A DNA stretch of 53,930 bases, from assembly GCA_964557565.1 (NCBI GenBank), contig CAZLAH010000004.1, positions 1 to 53,930 on the forward strand. The letters are read 5' to 3'. This stretch comes from UBA5232 sp964557565. Its GTDB lineage: Bacteria > Patescibacteriota > Dojkabacteria > SC72. Shown here piece by piece: positions 1 through 5,549 of this stretch (position 1 is its first letter; each line of letters starts with the position of its first letter). The notes under the pieces were generated by a model. The model did no database searches. It saw nothing but the letters and a program-made list of their open reading frames with translations, and was not told where the DNA came from. The position numbers were made by a program, and so were the translations under genes.

Positions 1-55
1 GAGCACTACATTGACATTGTAGGGGTCACTGGTTCGATTCCGGTATCGTCCACCA
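1..55 (+). tRNA. tRNA-Val(GAC), 5' part outside window
   Basis: The 3' portion of a tRNA is readable. It has the end of the D stem (GAGC), an anticodon stem CTACA/TGTAG with the 7-nt loop TTGACAT (anticodon GAC, valine), a 5-nt variable loop GGGTC, a T arm ACTGG-TTCGATT-CCGGT, acceptor strand ATCGTCC, discriminator A and an encoded CCA at 53-55. The 5' acceptor and most of the D arm lie before the window. The antisense strand of this tRNA encodes the last residues and stop codon of the convergent LanM-like gene. Confidence 0.93.
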
Positions 56-1415
56 CCTGATGCCTATCCAAACTACTTATCAAGAAAGATAACTGGCTAT
101 CTAAGAACTCTTTGTTAAAAGTTTTTGAATACCTCAACCATATATCAAATGGACTCTCCACATTTTCTCCTACGATACCACTCTCTGCTGTATATATTTC
201 TTTTCTTTTAAGATTTGAATAGAAAACAGGTATTAAGCAGCTATTCATAGACTTTAACTCGTACTCTTTTAAGCCAGTTGGATTGATATTAAGGATATTG
301 GAAAATCTTGCCAACTCGTCCCTCATATCCTCCTTGTATGTACCCGAGAGATATACTTGAGGATAAAGACTTTTTAATATTAAATATCTATATACTTTTG
401 TTGCTTTTAAAATAACACGAAAAGAGATATTTGTATTCCCTACAATTTCTACTATTTTACTGATATTTTTAAAAACCTTCTCAGCACCTTCATTCCATCC
501 TTCAAGAAGATATTTGCTATATTCTTTTGGATTTACAACTAAACCATCAACTTTGGGCAAGTTATCAAAGGCTCCTTTAGAACTTACTATCCACTTAATT
601 TTAGGACACTCCATATCCCCAAAAATCATAGGCTTAAGAAGGCTCTTAACACGAACAAGCCCGCCTGTTAAGCTACTACGATCTTGATTATCTACCCGAA
701 TCAAGCCTGAACTTCTTATAGAATATGGAAACTCTCCCGTATCGGGAAGGAACATACACTCTGAATCGAAAAATCTTGGGAAAGGTAATTCTACTAAAAG
801 ATTCTCTTGATTAGAATCTATTGTTCTCAAGAGTAAAAGCAGAGGCATTATATATCCGAAGTTAAAATAATACTCACTTACACTCTTCTCATCTCCATCT
901 TTCTTAACATTAATGTAATCCCTTTTAAACAAACCATTCTCAAAATTGATACTTGGGAAATATTGGCGAATTTCGGGAAAAGCAGAACTAGAGAGATTTT
1001 CTATTAATGGATCATAATTGGGAAAACTCTTGTAATATACATACTTACCATCAGAATACTTAGTGACATTACCAGGGTGTATATCTCCCAAAATCTTTAT
1101 CTGCTTTGTCTTAGCAATCCTAGATATACTAGAAAAATCATTATATGACTCAATTAAAAACTGATCTACTCTAGAATACAAAAAAGGGTATTTCTTGAGA
1201 ATATCATTTAAAGGGTATTTTCTTAAAAATATTTCGAGATTTATTGATTTCGTAGCATAAAAGTCGTAAATAATCGTAGGTAATAACCAATCCTCAAGTC
1301 TTGGAATTATTTCTTCAATATATGCTTTTGAAAAATGCTTATTAAAAAGAAAATAGTCGAAAATATAGTCTCTGAGAATTATCCTAATACTTTTATTCTC
1401 TTCTTGATTAACCAT
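6..1415 (-). CDS. stand-alone LanM-type lanthipeptide dehydratase domain (DUF4135-like)
   Basis: Likely phosphorylates and then eliminates Ser/Thr in a precursor peptide to give dehydroamino acids. Pattern match to the N-terminal dehydratase half of class II LanM enzymes: GDIHPGN (D111, H113), VYYK (K129), a kinase-like loop around D200-N202-N205, FDSE (D217, E219), and FRVILKAT (R333, T339). The spacings D200/N202/N205/D217 and R333/T339 equal those I recall for CylM D347/H349/N352/D364 and R506/T512; the CylM His349 position is Asn here. The domain runs to its usual C-terminal end, but no LanC cyclase domain follows. The start ATG is 5 nt after the stop of the 36-residue peptide gene, so they are co-transcribed. 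The last 14 residues and the stop are encoded by antisense tRNA-Val. Family assignment is from recognised motifs, not a search. Confidence 0.72.
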   Translation of the reverse strand: MVNQEENKSIRIILRDYIFDYFLFNKHFSKAYIEEIIPRLEDWLLPTIIYDFYATKSINLEIFLRKYPLNDILKKYPFLYSRVDQFLIESYNDFSSISRIAKTKQIKILGDIHPGNVTKYSDGKYVYYKSFPNYDPLIENLSSSAFPEIRQYFPSINFENGLFKRDYINVKKDGDEKSVSEYYFNFGYIMPLLLLLRTIDSNQENLLVELPFPRFFDSECMFLPDTGEFPYSIRSSGLIRVDNQDRSSLTGGLVRVKSLLKPMIFGDMECPKIKWIVSSKGAFDNLPKVDGLVVNPKEYSKYLLEGWNEGAEKVFKNISKIVEIVGNTNISFRVILKATKVYRYLILKSLYPQVYLSGTYKEDMRDELARFSNILNINPTGLKEYELKSMNSCLIPVFYSNLKRKEIYTAESGIVGENVESPFDIWLRYSKTFNKEFLDSQLSFLISSLDRHQVVDDTGIEPVTPTMSM

Positions 1416-1420
1416 TCAGT

Positions 1421-1531
1421 CTAAGAACAAGTACCTGTAGCACAGCAAGTAGTCGTTTCACCATTTGTCGAAGATTTCTCAACCTCTTGTTTAACAACCG
1501 TTGTCAACTCTTCAAGACCTGTTTCTTCCAT
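1421..1531 (-). CDS. 36-aa Thr/Cys-rich peptide, candidate lanthipeptide precursor (LanA-like)
   Basis: Reading the minus strand from ATG at 1531 gives a 36-residue peptide ending in TAG at 1421. The N-terminal part (MEETGLEELTTVVKQ, then EVEKSSTNGE) is acidic and helix-prone like a LanM-recognised leader. The C-terminal 11 residues are TTTCCATGTCS: five Thr, one Ser, three Cys. That composition is what a lanthionine-forming core needs. The gene starts 4 nt after the stop of the GNAT-like gene (TAG-AGGT-ATG, an AGAGG Shine-Dalgarno overlapping that stop) and ends 5 nt before the dehydratase ATG. The leader lacks a classical GG/GA cleavage motif; processing would probably fall near NGE. It is too short for length-filtered gene calling. 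Function is inferred from composition and operon position. Confidence 0.68.
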   Translation of the reverse strand: MEETGLEELTTVVKQEVEKSSTNGETTTCCATGTCS

Positions 1532-1535
1532 ACCT

Positions 1536-1964
1536 CTACAGATTAATTTTATATTTTATTTGAATACGTTCGGCATTATACTTTGCAAGCAAATCTTTTG
1601 CTTCATCCCAATCATTCATCTCACCATATACAAAATCACTTTTTATTTCCTTGAAAATACTAACCATATTTTCAAACAATGCCTCTTTAACCTCTTTACT
1701 ATCACCAATCACAACTAGTATTTCAGGATTCTCTTGGGATAGCAAGATATTAGCGAAGCCAACAATTTCCCCGTTTTCGATAGCAACATAATATTTGAAC
1801 TCCGATTCTTGATCTTCCAACCTCTTAGAAACATTTCTTTGCATTAAATCAAGCTCTGTTTTGTATTTCTCAGAACCAAAATGATTATTAACATCTTCGA
1901 AATATTTGGATAATTTCTCACTGATATACTCTGCATGATCTAATGTCGCTAATTCTATTTCCAT
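1536..1964 (-). CDS. GNAT-like N-acetyltransferase, first gene of the lanthipeptide operon
   Basis: A 142-residue protein. The central YYVAIENGEIVGFANI stretch (about residues 58-73) matches the beta4-beta5 region of GNAT acetyltransferases; the downstream acetyl-CoA pyrophosphate loop is not clearly recognisable, so the assignment is tentative. It lies directly behind a consensus promoter and 4 nt upstream of the small Thr/Cys peptide gene, so it heads a three-gene operon. If it is an active acetyltransferase it could modify the peptide or give self-protection, but nothing in the sequence shows the substrate. It could also be an inactive GNAT-fold binding protein. Confidence 0.55.
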   Translation of the reverse strand: MEIELATLDHAEYISEKLSKYFEDVNNHFGSEKYKTELDLMQRNVSKRLEDQESEFKYYVAIENGEIVGFANILLSQENPEILVVIGDSKEVKEALFENMVSIFKEIKSDFVYGEMNDWDEAKDLLAKYNAERIQIKYKINL

Positions 1965-1989
1965 ATTCCGACCACTAAGATTATTATCA

Positions 1990-2019
1990 ATAATAGCAAT
2001 ATTTCTAAAAGACTGTCAA
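1990..2019 (-). promoter_or_regulatory. sigma-A-type promoter of the lanthipeptide operon
   Basis: On the minus strand there is a perfect -35 TTGACA (2019-2014), an 18-nt spacer and -10 TATTAT (1995-1990). The predicted start leaves about 20 nt of leader before the ATG of the GNAT-like gene. It lies back to back with the extended -10 promoter of the MazG-like gene. Confidence 0.65.
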
Positions 2020-2040
2020 TTATTGTCGCAATCCTTTCTT

Positions 2041-2049
2041 TGCTATAAT
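2041..2049 (+). promoter_or_regulatory. extended -10 promoter giving a leaderless MazG-like mRNA
   Basis: TGC-TATAAT (extended -10) ends 6 nt before the ATG at 2056, so transcription would start at or within 1-2 nt of the start codon. A weak -35 (ATTGTC, 2022-2027) lies 16 nt upstream. Confidence 0.6.
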
Positions 2050-2055
2050 TGATTA

Positions 2056-2337
2056 ATGAAAGAATTACAACTAAAAGTAAAGAAGATGTATAAAGATAAT
2101 GGGTGGAATACAGAACCAGAGCTTCTTTTGTTAGCTATGCAAGAAGAACTTGGAGAGATATGTGCAAGGTTTCTAGCTGAACATCCTGGATACAAGAAGA
2201 ACATTAAAAATACAGACCCTATACCAGAAGAAATAGGGGACCTTTTAACCCTTATCTTTGCATTCTGTAATAAAACTGGTATCAATCCAGAGGAGTGGGT
2301 AGAAAATACAATTAAGAAAAGAAGTAAACAGGGATAG
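2056..2337 (+). CDS. MazG-like nucleotide pyrophosphohydrolase
   Basis: A 93-residue all-alpha NTP-PPase-like protein. The metal-binding signature is visible: QEELGE at about residues 28-33 and PEEIGD at about 56-61, i.e. the EExxE...ExxD pattern of MazG/dCTPase-family enzymes that hydrolyse (d)NTPs to monophosphates. The length fits the single-domain MazG-like group. It is monocistronic with its own extended -10 promoter and appears leaderless. The substrate cannot be told from sequence; house-cleaning of aberrant nucleotides is the usual role. Confidence 0.75.
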   Translation: MKELQLKVKKMYKDNGWNTEPELLLLAMQEELGEICARFLAEHPGYKKNIKNTDPIPEEIGDLLTLIFAFCNKTGINPEEWVENTIKKRSKQG

Positions 2338-2348
2338 ACTACACACCA

Positions 2349-2888
2349 CTATACATTCCTAACAAATCTACTTAACCAAAATCTCTTTCTTACACCTCTA
2401 TCAGGTATCCTGTACTTATCCTTGTCATTACCTTTTAGAAAATCATAAAAACCTCTCCAAAAGTCACACTTAGGATATGAACCTCCGCCCCTAAGTTCAC
2501 AAGGTCTTCCATGACAATTAAAATCTATAGCATTAGCTGGATCATTCTTTAATTCCTCTTCAGAAGTAGTTACAGCCTTAAATATGCACTCTACCCCCCT
2601 TCCATCTTTAAAAGAATGAAGAATAAACAATTTGTCTGTTTTAGGATCGTAATTTGATTGCCTATCTGGAGTTATGAAATGTTCTTCTTTAAATACCTCT
2701 CTCCAAAACGGCTCAAAAGGTAAATCTCTAGCATTTTGAGCGAGATAATTTTCATTAGTGCAATAAGTTATTACTGGCCACCCAGCTTTCTCAAGATCTC
2801 TCTCCGTAAGTTTTACTACATACTCCCTCGGATCGAAACCTCTTTTAGATTCTTCTTCTCCTACTATTAGCTCAGAATCGGTATCCAT
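2349..2888 (-). CDS. conserved-looking hypothetical protein with Cys/His cluster
   Basis: A 179-residue soluble protein that I do not recognise. The start is rich in acidic residues. Near the C-terminus a Cys/His cluster (FNCHGRPCELR, then YPKCDFW, about residues 123-142) could bind a metal. There is no signal peptide or membrane segment. It follows the HAD-like gene by 8 nt, so the two form an operon transcribed leftward and convergent with the MazG-like gene (11 nt between the coding ends). Confidence 0.6.
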   Translation of the reverse strand: MDTDSELIVGEEESKRGFDPREYVVKLTERDLEKAGWPVITYCTNENYLAQNARDLPFEPFWREVFKEEHFITPDRQSNYDPKTDKLFILHSFKDGRGVECIFKAVTTSEEELKNDPANAIDFNCHGRPCELRGGGSYPKCDFWRGFYDFLKGNDKDKYRIPDRGVRKRFWLSRFVRNV

Positions 2889-2896
2889 ACTGTATT

Positions 2897-3520
2897 TTAC
2901 ATCCTAACAACATAATTAACAACATCAACCTCCTTGCCCAACTCATTCTTAATTCTCTTTGCTAAAAGAATTAAAAAGTCATTCCTGTTTAAAGAAACAT
3001 AACTAAAATCTTCAATACAAAACAATTTCATTCTCTCCACCTTGTTTAAAGAAGCATTCATTTTTTCTAACAAACCATCACACCTTCTACTAAATAATCT
3101 AGGCAACTGCTTATTTAAACCCGTATACAAAGAATCTACGATACCATTTCTCTCTAATAATTCCCTAGTTGATTCCAACACCTTATGACTATTCCAAAAT
3201 ACTCTCTCTCTTTCATTACGATTTGTTATTAAAGCAATGTTTTCTACTCCGAATTTAGATACTAACCTTGTAAAAGATTCCTGTATATCAAGCGGAATAC
3301 CCGTATCTACCAAATGTGACACAAATGGCATTTTTACCAAAGGATCAACAATCAATGTTCCATCAATATCTACCAAACAAAAACCCTCCTTCTCTAAAGA
3401 AGTATCACCTATTTTTCCAACAGCTTCAGGAAAAGACTTACAAAATACTTCTTTGTAAGATATTTCCTCTTGTTCTACTATATTTTCTTTTTCCATATCT
3501 TTTAAGTTATTATCTATCAA
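2897..3520 (-). CDS. HAD-superfamily hydrolase-like protein
   Basis: A 207-residue protein with HAD motif I VDIDGTL (nucleophile D51, general acid D53) and motif II ALITNR (T99). An IEDFS segment near residue 170 could serve as motif IV. HAD enzymes are mostly phosphatases acting through an aspartyl-phosphate; the substrate is not evident. About 45 residues of hydrophilic sequence precede motif I, longer than usual. A downstream in-frame start at Met9 (DNNLKDMEKE) is possible. It is the first gene of a two-gene operon with the downstream unknown. Confidence 0.68.
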   Translation of the reverse strand: MIDNNLKDMEKENIVEQEEISYKEVFCKSFPEAVGKIGDTSLEKEGFCLVDIDGTLIVDPLVKMPFVSHLVDTGIPLDIQESFTRLVSKFGVENIALITNRNERERVFWNSHKVLESTRELLERNGIVDSLYTGLNKQLPRLFSRRCDGLLEKMNASLNKVERMKLFCIEDFSYVSLNRNDFLILLAKRIKNELGKEVDVVNYVVRM

Positions 3521-3583
3521 TCAATATGATATCATAAAGAGAGAATATGGATAATTAAATATATAATATTAGTAATTACAAAT

Positions 3584-3850
3584 ATGGGACAGTGGGACAA
3601 GTTTTGTCAGAGTTGTGGTATGCCTATGGCTCAAGACAAGAGAGGTGGAGGTACAGAAAAGAATGGTGCAAAGAATACCAAGTATTGTAGCTTCTGTTAC
3701 AGAAATGGAAGATTTGTAGATGATTTTAAGAGTTCAAAAGAAATGGTTAATTTTGTTAAAGAAGAACTAAGAAAACAGGGATATGGCCCTGTAAAAAGAT
3801 TTTGGTATACATTCTTCATACCTCAATTAGAAAGATGGAAGAGTCGATAA
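3584..3850 (+). CDS. putative zinc-ribbon protein
   Basis: An 88-residue protein opening with FCQSCGMPM and later YCSFCYRNGRF: two CxxC pairs separated by a Gly/Lys-rich linker (residues 8-39). This matches the 'putative zinc ribbon' family of small bacterial proteins typified by CQSCGMPM. The C-terminal half is basic and aromatic. Role unknown in the family. It is followed 17 nt later by a small acidic protein gene, with which it may be co-transcribed. Confidence 0.78.
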   Translation: MGQWDKFCQSCGMPMAQDKRGGGTEKNGAKNTKYCSFCYRNGRFVDDFKSSKEMVNFVKEELRKQGYGPVKRFWYTFFIPQLERWKSR

Positions 3851-3867
3851 TATTTTAATAACTATAT

Positions 3868-4179
3868 ATGGAAGAACAAAATTTTGAAATTGGAAATGAA
3901 GAGAAAGGCGTATTCTCTGTAGAATTTGGAGAGAATGGGAATTCTCCTTCATTTCTAAAAGATGGAGAGACTGTAGAAGATGCAATATCTTGGACGAGAG
4001 GTATCCTTCCGTTGTTTGGATACAATGAAAGTATTGAAGAAGTAGAGGTGAAGGAAGATAAAGAGAGAGGAGAGATATTACTTACTGGAGAATTTGGAAG
4101 CCTGTCCATTAAGAAGAATGGCGGCTTAGAATTTGAAAGAAAGAGTCAAGGTCAGAACTCTCCAAAAGTTCCTGCCTAA
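3868..4179 (+). CDS. small acidic hypothetical protein
   Basis: A 103-residue, strongly acidic protein with no recognised domain and no membrane segment. It starts 17 nt after the zinc-ribbon gene. Its 3' end overlaps the convergent tRNA-dihydrouridine synthase gene by 71 nt, which weakens confidence. The opposite-strand reading frame over the same region is Ser/Pro-rich and looks like a shadow, so this frame is preferred. Confidence 0.5.
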   Translation: MEEQNFEIGNEEKGVFSVEFGENGNSPSFLKDGETVEDAISWTRGILPLFGYNESIEEVEVKEDKERGEILLTGEFGSLSIKKNGGLEFERKSQGQNSPKVPA

Positions 4180-5062
4180 TCTCAGAAGCTCCATCAAAAT
4201 TATTTACGTATCCCTTAACATACTTCTTTTGACTACTAAAAGACTTAATATCGCGGTACTTGCTAAGATATAATTCCATATGCTTTCTCAAAACATCAAA
4301 CCTCTCTCCAAGAGCAATATGTTCTCTACCTGAGAAAAACCACGGATTGTTCAATATATATCTACCAACCATATACCCATCCAAGAAGTACTTCCTTACA
4401 TATTCTCCTCCCTGTTTAACATCCTTTATATCACCATTACCCAATATCAAAGTATTTGGAGATATCTCATCTCTTAATTTCACACATTCTTTTAACTCTT
4501 CCCATCTAGACGGAGTAGAGTAGCCCTCCTTTGCTAAACGACCATGGATAGTTAACATATCTAAATTCTGCTTAAGAAGAAACCCTATCCATCCCTCAAT
4601 TTCCAATTCCTCATATCCCAATCTAGTCTTTACACTGACAGGAATACTTCCAGCACTCTCCTTAACAGCGTCAACGATCTCTTTTACCAAGACTTTGTCC
4701 TGTATCAACCCAGAACCTCTTCCACTGGACAACACATCTCTTACAGAACACCCCATATTAATATCAATACCATCCGGTTTCAACTCCTTAAGATATTCAA
4801 TCGTCTCTGCATAAAATCTAGGTACATTTCCCCATAATTGTATTACAATTGGTCTTTCCTTTTCTTCAAAATCCAACCTATGTACAACCCTCTCCCTTCC
4901 TTTAGAACAGAAACCCTCTACATTTAGGAATTCCGTAAAGAAAAGATCTGGCTTTCCAATATCTGAAACAACCTGCCTAAAAACAGAGTCTGTAACACCA
5001 TCCATAGGGGCAAGTGCAGAAATATATCCTTTCTCCTTTTTAATTTTCTCGTAGATATTCAT
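4109..5062 (-). CDS. dus: tRNA-dihydrouridine synthase
   Basis: Reduces specific uridines of tRNA to dihydrouridine using FMN and NAD(P)H. The 317-residue length is typical. Visible family motifs: ALAPMDGVTD near the N-terminus (flavin binding), DINMGCSVRDV with catalytic Cys105, SVKTRLGY, and TIHGR, all in TIM-barrel order. The segment after residue 240 is the helical tRNA-binding domain. It resembles the DusB/DusC groups, but I would not assign the specific uridine position. The gene is convergent with, and its 3' end overlaps, the small acidic gene. Confidence 0.9.
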   Translation of the reverse strand: MNIYEKIKKEKGYISALAPMDGVTDSVFRQVVSDIGKPDLFFTEFLNVEGFCSKGRERVVHRLDFEEKERPIVIQLWGNVPRFYAETIEYLKELKPDGIDINMGCSVRDVLSSGRGSGLIQDKVLVKEIVDAVKESAGSIPVSVKTRLGYEELEIEGWIGFLLKQNLDMLTIHGRLAKEGYSTPSRWEELKECVKLRDEISPNTLILGNGDIKDVKQGGEYVRKYFLDGYMVGRYILNNPWFFSGREHIALGERFDVLRKHMELYLSKYRDIKSFSSQKKYVKGYVNNFDGASEIRQELLESSDLDSFFQILSRHSS

Positions 5063-5146
5063 ACTTGGTATTCTACCATCTACTAGGAATACTTGCAGAT
5101 ATCCATGATTTGAAATAAACTAAAGAAAAGATTAACCTGCCCAAAA

Positions 5147-5548
5147 ATGGAATCAAAAAACACAATCCTAGATCGCTCAGGTCAACAACTGCTGAACGAA
5201 AGCAGTTTAGATTCATATCAACTCATTCTAGTATACTCTTTTCAGAATTTTCTAAGATGGTGGTATGTAAAAATGCCCATATGGCACTTAAAAAGATTTG
5301 CACGATTAAGCATAGTCATAGACGATCTCTTTTCCATATCCCTTTTACTAAGAAACTTCTTCCTACCTTGGCATAGAGACTATTCCATGATTGGGATATT
5401 TTTTGGTATTGTAATGAAATTACTGTATCTACCAATAGCAATATCCATATATATTGTTGGCATGCTTGGGTATTTGCTCTTCATTGTTTTTTGGATTGTA
5501 TTACCAATTGCTACACTTACATTCATTTTAACTTCGATATTTAGATAA
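5147..5548 (+). CDS. small integral membrane protein upstream of Clp-like ATPase
   Basis: A 133-residue protein with a hydrophilic N-terminus, an amphipathic aromatic/basic middle (about 30-50), and two strongly hydrophobic segments around residues 80-105 and 108-131. No catalytic motif is seen. Its stop is separated by one base from the ATG of the Clp-like ATPase, which itself carries two membrane segments, so I infer a membrane partner or adaptor for that ATPase. No family name recognised. Confidence 0.7.
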   Translation: MESKNTILDRSGQQLLNESSLDSYQLILVYSFQNFLRWWYVKMPIWHLKRFARLSIVIDDLFSISLLLRNFFLPWHRDYSMIGIFFGIVMKLLYLPIAISIYIVGMLGYLLFIVFWIVLPIATLTFILTSIFR

Positions 5549-5549
5549 T

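Noticed and set aside
6..59. C-terminal DDTGIEPVTPTMSM as a conserved protein motif
   Set aside because: It is simply the antisense translation of tRNA-Val and recurs wherever a frame crosses a tRNA.
3855..4109. 84-residue minus-strand frame
   Set aside because: Ser/Pro-rich shadow of the small acidic gene on the plus strand and end-on to dus; no domain or ribosome site.
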